Origin: an uncultured Pelagibacteraceae bacterium
GTDB lineage: Bacteria > Pseudomonadota > Alphaproteobacteria > Pelagibacterales > Pelagibacteraceae
Length of the DNA stretch: 51,462 nucleotides
Assembly: GCA_902606645.1 (NCBI GenBank)
Contig: CACLHJ010000003.1
Location: 1 to 51,462, forward strand
Reading direction: 5' to 3'
Each line of letters begins with the position of its first letter. The stretch's first letter is position 1. Both the position numbers and the translations under genes were made by a program. Under the pieces are notes generated by a model that saw nothing but the letters and a program-made list of their open reading frames with translations, was not told the DNA's origin and searched no databases. Positions 34,871 through 42,158 of the stretch are shown piece after piece.

Positions 34871-35649
34871 TATTTATTTTTCCAGACAGGTTTCCTTTTT
34901 TCTAAAAAAGCTGAAATACCTTCTTTAGCATCCATTGCCATCATGTTAACAGTCATCATTTTACTGGTATGTGCGTATGCTTTTCTTAAAGGCATTTCTA
35001 ATTGTTTGTAAAAAGTTTGTTTACCTATCTTTATTGTTAAATTAGATTTAGATGCTATTTTTTTTGCAATATTAAGTACTTCTTTCTTAAGTCTTTGTTT
35101 TGAGAAACATTCATTTATCAATCCAATTTCTTTTGCATAGTTTGCTTTAATAGGTTCGCCAGTTAGCAACATTTTCATCATAGGCTTTCTGTTAATTTTT
35201 CTACTTACTGCAACCATTGGTGTGCTACAAAATAAGCCAATATTAACTCCTGGTGTCGCAAATAAAGCGTCTTTAGTACTGTATGCTAGGTCGCAACTTG
35301 CAACTAATTGACAGCCAGCAGCAAAAGCAGCACCATGAACCTTTGCGATTACAGGCTTTCTACCCTCAACAATTTGAAGCATAACCTTTGAGCAAAGATT
35401 AAAAAGTTTTTGATATTTATCTTTTTTTTTTAATCGTCTTACCTCTTTTAAATTATGACCTGCACTAAATCCTTTGCCTGCGCCTTCTATTATTATAACT
35501 TTGACATTATTGTCAGCATCTAATTTTTTTAATGCTTTTAATAAGTCAGTAAGATTTTTTAATGATAAAGAATTATATGTTTTTGGTTCATTAATTAATA
35601 TTGATGAAATTTCACTATTAATTTTTATAATTTTGATGTTACTTACCAT
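34870..35649 (-). CDS. Crotonase-fold protein, ECHDC3-like
   Basis: 259 residues. IEGAGKGFSAGHNLKEV oxyanion segment, then HGAAFAAGCQLVASCDLAYST and FATPGVNIGLFCSTPMVAVSR, which match the ECHDC3-type crotonases. At the two positions where enoyl-CoA hydratases carry catalytic Glu this protein has Gln (AGCQLVA) and Gly/Leu (NIGLFC), so normal hydratase activity is doubtful. The acyl-CoA-binding fold is intact. Directly follows the 2OG oxygenase gene with no gap. Confidence 0.87.
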   Translation of the reverse strand: MVSNIKIIKINSEISSILINEPKTYNSLSLKNLTDLLKALKKLDADNNVKVIIIEGAGKGFSAGHNLKEVRRLKKKDKYQKLFNLCSKVMLQIVEGRKPVIAKVHGAAFAAGCQLVASCDLAYSTKDALFATPGVNIGLFCSTPMVAVSRKINRKPMMKMLLTGEPIKANYAKEIGLINECFSKQRLKKEVLNIAKKIASKSNLTIKIGKQTFYKQLEMPLRKAYAHTSKMMTVNMMAMDAKEGISAFLEKRKPVWKNK

Positions 35650-36501
35650 TTAATCAGCCAAACCGTCAGATCTTTCTTGATTTCTTTCTATATGAATTGG
35701 TAAAATTTTACCATAAATAGATTTTGAATGTTCTGGCGTATTAACTCTCCACGGGTCCAAAACATATGCAGGTATACACATATATCTAGATTTTAGACCC
35801 TCTACCTTGGTCACTCTATGAAGAGTAAATCTTCCTTTAAATATTTGTAAGTCACCCGGTTCTAATTTTAATTGTTTAACTTTTTTTCTATCTCCATTTA
35901 ATACTTTTTTAACATCACTAAAATTTTCACGTCCTGGAGCTCTAATATTTGGACAATACTCAAAAATGCCTCCTTTTTCAGGTTTCTGTATCATCAAGCT
36001 TAAAGTAAATTCGCAGCTATCAAAATGCCATGGTAGAATTCCATCTGGTTTCATAACATTGTATGCATGGCATGCTAGAGGATCGGCCCATCTGTATATT
36101 GGGGAGATTCCCAGACAAGCTGAGGTAAAGTTTAATAGCTCATCAGTTTCATAAAGATATTTCATTTCAGAATTTTTTGAGAAACAATCAGAGTTTAGAT
36201 ATCCATTATATCTCTTCATAAAATTTCTTTTTGGGTGATCTGCTGGTAAACTAGGATCATCTTTAGAATATAAATATGCATTTATATTCTCATTTGACAT
36301 ATAAACTTCGTCAAGTTGTTTTTCTAATTCTGAGTTCATCCTTTCTAGGGACTTTGGTAGAATAAAGTTAGGAATTGTAGAGCAACTATACTTTTCTAAT
36401 TGTAATTTACATTTTTGAATTAGTTCTTTAATTACTGGAGAGTCTAAATTATGAATCGGATATTTTTCAAGGTCAATAATAGTTTTAAGTCTATCATTCA
36501 T
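35650..36501 (-). CDS. 2-oxoglutarate/Fe(II)-dependent oxygenase (phytanoyl-dioxygenase-like)
   Basis: 283 residues. Iron triad H159-F160-D161 (ILPWHFDSCEFTLSL) and H228 (FKGRFTLHRVTKVEG), 2OG-binding R239 (LKSRY). The context PWHFD-xxxF-xLLxQ-P-GGxFEYCPNIR-ENF, and PGDLQIFKGR, is that of a group of amino-acid-type hydroxylases related to radical halogenases; here the Asp is present, so hydroxylation is expected and not halogenation. Substrate unknown. No signal peptide. Five bases after the nucleotidyltransferase gene, zero before the crotonase. Confidence 0.82.
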   Translation of the reverse strand: MNDRLKTIIDLEKYPIHNLDSPVIKELIQKCKLQLEKYSCSTIPNFILPKSLERMNSELEKQLDEVYMSNENINAYLYSKDDPSLPADHPKRNFMKRYNGYLNSDCFSKNSEMKYLYETDELLNFTSACLGISPIYRWADPLACHAYNVMKPDGILPWHFDSCEFTLSLMIQKPEKGGIFEYCPNIRAPGRENFSDVKKVLNGDRKKVKQLKLEPGDLQIFKGRFTLHRVTKVEGLKSRYMCIPAYVLDPWRVNTPEHSKSIYGKILPIHIERNQERSDGLAD

Positions 36502-36506
36502 TATAT

Positions 36507-36881
36507 TTATTTTAGTTTGCCCTCTTCTCTCATTTTGGCTCTAATTTTTGTCGCTGAAATTTTTTGTGTTTCTTCATCCAATACTATTTCCTCTATTTTG
36601 TACCCAACTCCTCTGCCATAACAAATATTGGTAATATTTGGCACTACTATAATCTTAAATCTACCTTCAAATTCAGGAATTAATCTATCTTCTATATTTT
36701 TTTTCACTGTATCAAAATCAAATGGATTATCATCTACACCCTGCACATCTCTAATTTGAATACAAACTTGACCTGTTTTTTTAATAATTTCTTTAAATAA
36801 AGTATAATGACCCTCATGAAATGGCTGCCATCTTCCAAGCATTTGTGCTGTTGGTTTTTTATTATCCCATTGATAGGTCAT
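36507..36881 (-). CDS. Nucleotidyltransferase of the cytidylyltransferase/NMNAT fold
   Basis: 124 residues. GRWQPFHEGHYTLF carries the HxGH nucleotide-binding motif and KISATKIRAKM resembles the ISSTxIR motif that closes this fold. It would activate a phosphorylated or acidic substrate with CTP or ATP. The start overlaps the P-loop kinase by 4 bases (ATGA), a strong hint that the two act in sequence on one substrate. Too short for NadM with extra domains; substrate unknown. Confidence 0.78.
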   Translation of the reverse strand: MTYQWDNKKPTAQMLGRWQPFHEGHYTLFKEIIKKTGQVCIQIRDVQGVDDNPFDFDTVKKNIEDRLIPEFEGRFKIIVVPNITNICYGRGVGYKIEEIVLDEETQKISATKIRAKMREEGKLK

Positions 36882-37288
36882 TTTTTAATCTCCTCAATGA
36901 TTTTTAAAGCCCAACTTTTAGCATCTTGAGTAGTGACATGATAATCAAATGTTTTTGGCTTTACAAACATTTGATTTGTATCATCAAAACGTCCCTCTTT
37001 AATTGTATCTACCCAAATTATGAAATCTGCTGGAAATAAGCTTCTTGCTTTTGGAGTTGGTGCTATAAAATCAGCAATAACATAATGACCTTCTGCTTTT
37101 AATTTTAATGCGAACTCAGCCATTCTTTTTGCTTGTCTAATCCTTCCTTCTTCAGAAAAATCCCAATCATTTGCTGCTTTTCTTACTTCATCAGCATTCA
37201 ACCTTTTAGCATTTAAATATGGTGCAATTTCATTTGCTAAAGTTGTTTTACCAGCACCAGGTAATCCCATTACTAAAATTATTTTCAT
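36878..37288 (-). CDS. P-loop kinase, adenylylsulfate-kinase-like
   Basis: 136 residues. Walker A GLPGAGKTT at 8-16, LNADEVR lid-binding segment, RIRQAKRMAEFALKLKAEGHYVIADFIAPTPKARSLF as in APS kinases, ending with IIWVDTIKEGRFDDTN. Shorter than CysC (about 200) and lacking the sulfurylase partner, so a different small-molecule kinase is more likely than sulfate activation. Overlaps the methyltransferase by 4 bases. Confidence 0.8.
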   Translation of the reverse strand: MKIILVMGLPGAGKTTLANEIAPYLNAKRLNADEVRKAANDWDFSEEGRIRQAKRMAEFALKLKAEGHYVIADFIAPTPKARSLFPADFIIWVDTIKEGRFDDTNQMFVKPKTFDYHVTTQDAKSWALKIIEEIKK

Positions 37289-37911
37289 TTTACTTTATAC
37301 AATCCTAACCACGCATTTACATCTTTGCTCGCTATGTAATCAGATTTAAAAAATTCTATTTCTTCCCATTTATTATTTTCGCTTAGATTTAATATTTTTT
37401 TATCAAAGCCATATTCTATATAAATTCCTTCATTAATTGTAAAACAAATTAAACCACCAGGCTTTGTTATTCTTACAAACTCTTCTAATGCATTAGATTT
37501 CACGTGTCCAAACGTAAAAGTTCCAACACACATAACACTATCATAAAGATTGTCACTTAATTCAATACGTTTGTTTAAATCAATCTTAAATAATTTTTGA
37601 TATAAATTTTTTGGTACTGTGTTTAATAACTTTTGTGAAAGATCAGCACCATGAAAGTTTTCATAACCAAATTTTTTAAGTTGTAGTCCTACTAATCCAG
37701 TTCCACATCCTGCATCAAAAAAAAGTGCATCTTTATTAACTAGATATTTTTTTATTACTTCAACCGTTTCTTTGGGACCTGTATAGTTCCAATCAACCAT
37801 ATCTCTATTATATTTATCTTCTTCTCCCCACTCATCGTAATACCTCATCACTTCCTCAGTAGTCTTTAGTTTGTAAATTGGAACTTTATTACCCACATCT
37901 TTTAGTGCCAT
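37285..37911 (-). CDS. Class I SAM-dependent methyltransferase
   Basis: 208 residues. SAM-binding FFDAGCGTGLVGLQLKKFGY with acidic loop HGADLSQKLL, then VMCVGTFTFGHV and RITKPGGLICFTINE. The N-terminal YYDEWGEEDKYNRDMVDWNYTGP resembles the METTL27/WBSCR27 group. Methyl acceptor unknown, probably the small molecule handled by the neighbours. Six bases after the Rieske oxygenase gene. Confidence 0.85.
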   Translation of the reverse strand: MALKDVGNKVPIYKLKTTEEVMRYYDEWGEEDKYNRDMVDWNYTGPKETVEVIKKYLVNKDALFFDAGCGTGLVGLQLKKFGYENFHGADLSQKLLNTVPKNLYQKLFKIDLNKRIELSDNLYDSVMCVGTFTFGHVKSNALEEFVRITKPGGLICFTINEGIYIEYGFDKKILNLSENNKWEEIEFFKSDYIASKDVNAWLGLYKVK

Positions 37912-37917
37912 AAAATT

Positions 37918-39135
37918 TTATCCTATTAAATTTTGAGCTACCCATTTGTGAAATTGATGGGTTGGTTGATCCATTATTGGTGAAAAATTTCCTCCATTGT
38001 AGACAGGTGAATTTCTACCCTCTTGCATCCCTTCAACTGCATCTATATCTTCTAACATTACATCTTTCCAAAATTTTAAATTTTGTTTTCTCATTTCTTT
38101 TAATTGTTCACCGTTTGCACTCTCTTCTCCAACATAATACATTTGCATATGTTCTTTTGTTTTATTCATTGCTAAAGGTTCTAGCCAAAAGACATAAAAA
38201 TGATCTACATGCAAACCAATCATAACATTTGGGAATAGAGCTATGTATTCAGAATTTTTTAACATACTTTTTTCCCAATTAGGAAATATATCAAAAATTT
38301 TATTACCTTTAACAATTTGATCATATTTTTTACTTCCTTGTCCAGCAAATCGATTTGGTAAACCTTGAATGTGATAATGATCATTAATGTTAGATATTTT
38401 ATTTAGTTCAGGATGAATTGTTGGCAAATGATAGCTTTCGCAATAATTTTCTATGGCAAATTTCCAATTGGTTTTTACTTCTAAGCTGAAGTAACCATAG
38501 TCATCTGATTTTACTATTAACTTTTGATCATCTTTATTTATAAATTTCGACCATCTTTCTTCAAGAGGTTTGATGTACTGGTCAAAATCTAACTCATTTG
38601 AATTAATATTTACAAATATTATATCCATCCAAAGTTTAGTTTTAACTTCTTTTAAATTACTTTTTGTTTTATTAAAGTTTGCAGACTGATGATTATTCAA
38701 GCCACCGATGTGTGGGGTCGCAACTAATTGTCCATTAAAATTATAAGCCCAAGAATGATAAGGGCATCTAATAACATTTTTTAGCTTGCAGCCTCTGTCC
38801 AGAAGTTTAAATCCCCTATGACTACACACATTGTGAAAAACTCTTACATCCATGTTTTTGTCTCTAATTAATATCAGAGGAATCCCGAGTAGATTGTAGG
38901 GTTTGGCATCTCCAATTTTTGGAATTGAGCTCCCAACCCCAATCGCTGTCCATTTATTATAAAAAATTTTTTTCTTTTCGTGAGCCAAATAGTCTTGATT
39001 TGTATAGCACTCATTAGGTAAGCCATTTGCCACTTCTATTGGCTTGTCCACATTGTTGATTTTTTCAATATCTAGTATTTTTGATAAGGGTAAATTTTTA
39101 AGATTCTGATGCACAAAAAAAATTATCATTCGCAT
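37918..39135 (-). CDS. Rieske non-heme iron oxygenase, alpha subunit
   Basis: 405 residues from ATG 39135 (a TTG at 39150 and a second ATG at 39129 are alternatives). Rieske 2Fe-2S ligands C104-x-H106 (VCSHRG) and C124-x2-H127 (RCPYHSW); catalytic iron site in ENYCESYHLPTIHPEL (HxxxxH) with a C-terminal EDIDAVEGMQEGRNSPVYNGG. This arrangement resembles choline/glycine-betaine/carnitine-type monooxygenases more than aromatic dioxygenases. First gene of the long minus-strand array. Needs a reductase that is not in the window. Substrate unknown; a quaternary amine is the context-based guess. Confidence 0.85.
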   Translation of the reverse strand: MRMIIFFVHQNLKNLPLSKILDIEKINNVDKPIEVANGLPNECYTNQDYLAHEKKKIFYNKWTAIGVGSSIPKIGDAKPYNLLGIPLILIRDKNMDVRVFHNVCSHRGFKLLDRGCKLKNVIRCPYHSWAYNFNGQLVATPHIGGLNNHQSANFNKTKSNLKEVKTKLWMDIIFVNINSNELDFDQYIKPLEERWSKFINKDDQKLIVKSDDYGYFSLEVKTNWKFAIENYCESYHLPTIHPELNKISNINDHYHIQGLPNRFAGQGSKKYDQIVKGNKIFDIFPNWEKSMLKNSEYIALFPNVMIGLHVDHFYVFWLEPLAMNKTKEHMQMYYVGEESANGEQLKEMRKQNLKFWKDVMLEDIDAVEGMQEGRNSPVYNGGNFSPIMDQPTHQFHKWVAQNLIG

Positions 39136-39179
39136 AAATTTTGGCAACAAATTTCATTAAGATAGATAGATGAATTTCT

Positions 39180-39207
39180 TTGACAGCATTTTGAAAACAG
39201 ATAATGA
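39180..39207 (+). promoter_or_regulatory. Candidate promoter of the MetF-like operon
   Basis: Consensus -35 TTGACA at 39180-39185 and a -10-like TAATGA at 39202-39207 with a 16-base spacer. The ATG at 39217 follows at once, so the 5' leader would be very short. No Shine-Dalgarno is seen. Confidence 0.4.
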
Positions 39208-39216
39208 TCTAAAAAA

Positions 39217-39945
39217 ATGAATTTTTCTCTAGAAATTGGACCAAAGACAGAAGTTGATGTGGTCCCTGCATTAAGTGATGTTTACATCACTATGTTGCCA
39301 GGTGGAGATTATAGAGAAACTGCAGAAAAGGCTTCGGAACTTGTTAGAAAAGGATTTAATCCAGTGCCCCACTTTCCAGCTCGATCGATGCATGATGATA
39401 AGGAACTGAAAGATTATGTTTCTAGATGTAAGGATGGTGGAGTTAAACAAGTTTTAATTATTGGTGGTGGAAGGGAACCTGCAGGAAAATTTGACAGTTC
39501 ATTTCAACTTTTAGAAACAGGATATTTCGAAAAAATGAAAATAGGAATAGCTGGACATCCTGAAGGTAGTCCTGATATATCCAACTCAGAATTAGAAAAA
39601 GCTATGATAGATAAAAAGCCTTATGCTGATTATATAGTAACTCAATGGTTACTCGATCCTCAGCCTATTATAGATTTTATTTCTAAACAAAGCGTACCAG
39701 TACATGTTGGAATTACTGGGCCTTTAAAAATATCTAGCTTGATCAAGTTTGCTAATATTGTTGGGGCAAAAAATTCTATTAACTTTCTTAAATCTAATTT
39801 TACTAAGGCGTTAGATTTATTGAAACCTAAAGACCCTAATGATTTAATTGGGAAAGTTAAATCGCATACTGATAACTTCCACATTTATACATTCGGCGGC
39901 TTGAAGGAAACTAACAAGTGGTTGAAGGAGAATAGTTATGTCTAA
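39217..39945 (+). CDS. Methylenetetrahydrofolate reductase-like protein (MetF family)
   Basis: 242 residues, shorter than MetF of enteric bacteria (about 296). FSLEIGPKT opening with the catalytic-position Glu, HFPARSMHDDKELKDYV (HxxxR region), QVLIIGGGREPAGKFDSS and MKIGIAGHPEGSPDI are the family sites for FAD and folate. Interconverts methyl- and methylene-tetrahydrofolate. It overlaps the DmdA-like gene by 8 bases; a reductase sitting next to a folate-dependent demethylase should work in the oxidative direction, recovering the methyl group as methylene-THF. Confidence 0.85.
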   Translation: MNFSLEIGPKTEVDVVPALSDVYITMLPGGDYRETAEKASELVRKGFNPVPHFPARSMHDDKELKDYVSRCKDGGVKQVLIIGGGREPAGKFDSSFQLLETGYFEKMKIGIAGHPEGSPDISNSELEKAMIDKKPYADYIVTQWLLDPQPIIDFISKQSVPVHVGITGPLKISSLIKFANIVGAKNSINFLKSNFTKALDLLKPKDPNDLIGKVKSHTDNFHIYTFGGLKETNKWLKENSYV

Positions 39946-41296
39946 TGAATTTGACTATACTAAATTAAAACATGTTACTTCTGTTGATCAGTCAGACAGA
40001 GAAGTACCGTACAATTTACGACAAAGTGGACCAACAAAAGTTGAAATGTTAATTTCAACAAGAGTGAGAAAATCACCGTATTGGCATTTATCAATGCAGG
40101 CAGGATGTTGGAGAGCAACTGTCTATAATCGTATTTATCATCCAAGAGGTTATGTAAAACCTGAAGATGGTGGTGCAATGGTAGAATATGATGCGATTGT
40201 TAATCATGTAACTATGTGGAATGTTGCTGTTGAAAGACAAATAAGAGTAAAGGGTCCAGATGCAGAAAAATTTACTGATTATGTAATCACACGAGATGCA
40301 ACTAAAATTTCTCCAATGAGAGCCAGATATGTAATTTTATGTAATGCTTATGGAGGTGTCTTAAATGATCCAATTCTCTTAAGAATTTCTGAAGATGAAT
40401 TTTGGTTTTCTTTGTCAGACTCTGATATTGGAATGTATTTGCAAGGCGTAAATGCGGATGGAAGATTTAATTGCACAGTAGAAGAGATAGATGCATGTCC
40501 AGTGCAAATCCAAGGACCTAAATCAAAAGCTTTAATGAAAGACCTTTGTGGAGATCAAGTAGACTTTGATAACATGCCTTTTTATGGATTAGCAGAAGCA
40601 AATATAGGAGGAAGAAATTGTGTTATTTCACAATCTGGTTTTTCTGGAGAAGCTGGTTATGAAATATATTTAAAAAATGCAACCTTGTATGCTGAAGATA
40701 TGTGGAATTCTGTTCTTAAAGCAGGAAATAAACATAACCTTATGGTTATTGCTCCAGCACACCATCGAAGAATTCAAGCAGGTATTCTTTCTTGGGGGCA
40801 AGACATGGATCAACAACATAATCCTTTTCAGTGTAATCTAGGATATCAAGTTTCTTTATCTGGAAAAGGAGAGTGGAATAAAAAAGGAGATTACGTAGGT
40901 AAAGCTGCCTTAGAAAAAATGAAAGCAGATCTTGCTGAAGGAAAAAAACCATATAAACTTCAATTAGTTGGCTTAGAATTTGGTGGGAAACCAATTGAAG
41001 ATTATGCACCTGATTTTTGGTTAGTTTCTCCTGAAGGAGGGGGTGATCCTGTAGGATTTATTACTTCTCCCTGGTATCATCCTGAAAAAAAACAAAACAT
41101 AGCAATGGGATATGTGCCGTTTGATGGAACACTTAACTCTAATGGTTTTCCAAAAGGTAAAGTTGGTACCAAATTTAAAGTTCACTTACCTAAACAATAC
41201 TCTGATAAAGCTGGAGTTCCAGTTGACGCAGTTGTTGTTGATATTCCATTTAAAGAGTCATTTAATGCCAACACAAGAGAAGTTGTAAAAGGCTAA
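39938..41296 (+). CDS. DmdA/GcvT-superfamily tetrahydrofolate-dependent demethylase
   Basis: 452 residues, longer than DmdA (about 370) or GcvT. The region VTMWNVAVERQIRVKGPDAEKF, NDPILLRISEDEFWFSLSDSDIGMYLQG, VQIQGPKSKALMKDLCG and SGFSGEAGYEIYLKN matches this superfamily and recalls DmdA (WDVACERQI, ADSD); the C-terminal barrel has an added segment around 330-400. N-terminal about 60 residues are specific. Moves a methyl group from an S-, O- or N-methylated substrate to THF. It is not classical DmdA; the substrate is open. Coupled to the MetF-like gene. Confidence 0.85.
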   Translation: MSNEFDYTKLKHVTSVDQSDREVPYNLRQSGPTKVEMLISTRVRKSPYWHLSMQAGCWRATVYNRIYHPRGYVKPEDGGAMVEYDAIVNHVTMWNVAVERQIRVKGPDAEKFTDYVITRDATKISPMRARYVILCNAYGGVLNDPILLRISEDEFWFSLSDSDIGMYLQGVNADGRFNCTVEEIDACPVQIQGPKSKALMKDLCGDQVDFDNMPFYGLAEANIGGRNCVISQSGFSGEAGYEIYLKNATLYAEDMWNSVLKAGNKHNLMVIAPAHHRRIQAGILSWGQDMDQQHNPFQCNLGYQVSLSGKGEWNKKGDYVGKAALEKMKADLAEGKKPYKLQLVGLEFGGKPIEDYAPDFWLVSPEGGGDPVGFITSPWYHPEKKQNIAMGYVPFDGTLNSNGFPKGKVGTKFKVHLPKQYSDKAGVPVDAVVVDIPFKESFNANTREVVKG

Positions 41297-41305
41297 AAAT
41301 ATTAT

Positions 41306-41329
41306 GGGGGAGTTAAGTTTAGCTTCCCC
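41306..41329 (+). promoter_or_regulatory. Stem-loop after the DmdA-like gene
   Basis: GGGGGAG (41306-41312) pairs with CTTCCCC (41323-41329) with one G-U pair. It lies 9 bases after the stop and 9 bases before the next start. No U-run follows, so it may moderate read-through into the downstream membrane genes. Confidence 0.5.
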
Positions 41330-41338
41330 ACAAAATCA

Positions 41339-41449
41339 ATGACAAAAGGGTTTTTAATTGTAATTTGCATTACGATTGCGATTGCTTTAATAGTATTCCC
41401 CTTGATAATCTCTTACAAAGCACAAAAAAATAAAAAGAAAAAAAATTAA
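41339..41449 (+). CDS. 36-residue membrane peptide
   Basis: ATG at 41339 to TAA at 41447. A hydrophobic span (FLIVICITIAIALIVFPLII, residues 5-24) is followed by a Lys-rich tail (YKAQKNKKKKN), the classic inside-positive anchor. The stop overlaps the next ATG by one base (TAATG), so translation is coupled to the Yip1-like gene. No family recognised. Confidence 0.6.
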   Translation: MTKGFLIVICITIAIALIVFPLIISYKAQKNKKKKN

Positions 41450-41994
41450 TGTTTGGTGAATTTTTAAATATAATTTTTAAATCAATAAAATTAGATAAGA
41501 CACTTTATTCAGATAATAAAAATTTTGCTGAAGCCTCAATTTATTTTGCAGGTATTATAATGATTTTAGATGGTATAGCTGGAGCAGTTGCTGCAAATAC
41601 AATTATAAAAACTGCAATTGCAATGTCTGGCCTTACTGCAATTATTACTTGGTTGATTTGGGCAATTTTTATTTATGTTATTGGAGTAAAACTTTTTCCA
41701 GATAAACAAACTAAAGTTTCATTTAAAAAAGTTTTAACCGCAGTTGGTTATGCACATGCTCCAGGACTACTAAGATTTTTTGCAGTAACACCAGACTTAA
41801 TGATACCAATAATTTTTCTTACACAATTTTGGATATTTGCTGGTTTAATTATTTCAACAAAACAAATTCTAAATTTAAAATCTAATTTCAAATCTTTTGG
41901 AATTATTCTTTTATCTTTCCTAATTATAGCATTTTTGTCTATTTCATTTGTAATGAGCAGAATGAATATGATGCCAGTTAATCAAATAAGTTAA
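41449..41994 (+). CDS. Yip1-family membrane protein
   Basis: 181 residues with five hydrophobic segments: ASIYFAGIIMILDGIAGAVAA, IITWLIWAIFIYVIGVKLF, a middle TAVGYAHAPGLLRFF loop, MIPIIFLTQFWIFAGLIIS and IILLSFLIIAFLSISFV. VGYAHAPGLL is the hallmark of the Yip1 domain. Function in bacteria not established. Convergent with the small CxxC gene; their stop codons overlap in TTAA. Confidence 0.8.
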   Translation: MFGEFLNIIFKSIKLDKTLYSDNKNFAEASIYFAGIIMILDGIAGAVAANTIIKTAIAMSGLTAIITWLIWAIFIYVIGVKLFPDKQTKVSFKKVLTAVGYAHAPGLLRFFAVTPDLMIPIIFLTQFWIFAGLIISTKQILNLKSNFKSFGIILLSFLIIAFLSISFVMSRMNMMPVNQIS

Positions 41995-42158
41995 AGTGGG
42001 AAAATAGTTTTAGAAACCCTGCAAGATTTACAAAGTTTAAACCCTGTCATTATCAGATTTTGAAATACACTTTCATCCTCTTTTCTACATTCGTCACAGA
42101 TATTATTTAAATCATTGCTATTTATATCTTTAGGATCTTTATCTAAATCTTTAGTCAT
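41991..42158 (-). CDS. 55-residue double-CxxC protein (zinc-ribbon-like)
   Basis: Frame from ATG 42158 to TAA 41991-41993. CDEC at 21-24 and CKSC at 43-46 could form a four-Cys zinc site; the rest is charged (MTKDLDKDPKDINSNDLNN start). It overlaps the end of the DUF3726 gene by 8 bases (ATGACTAA), and its stop overlaps that of the convergent Yip1 gene. Such junctions, with an intact frame and paired Cys, support a real gene. No family name is claimed. Confidence 0.6.
   Translation of the reverse strand: MTKDLDKDPKDINSNDLNNICDECRKEDESVFQNLIMTGFKLCKSCRVSKTIFPL

Noticed and set aside
36878-37288. Calling the P-loop protein CysC (APS kinase)
   Set aside because: It is much shorter than CysC, has no ATP sulfurylase partner, and its neighbours point to another small-molecule substrate.
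39136-39216. SAM or glycine riboswitch before the MetF-like gene
   Set aside because: The gap is about 80 bases and holds only promoter-like boxes; no conserved aptamer pattern is seen.
39938-41296. Calling this gene dmdA (DMSP demethylase)
   Set aside because: Motifs are related, but the length (452 versus about 370) and much of the N- and C-terminal sequence differ; only superfamily membership can be supported.
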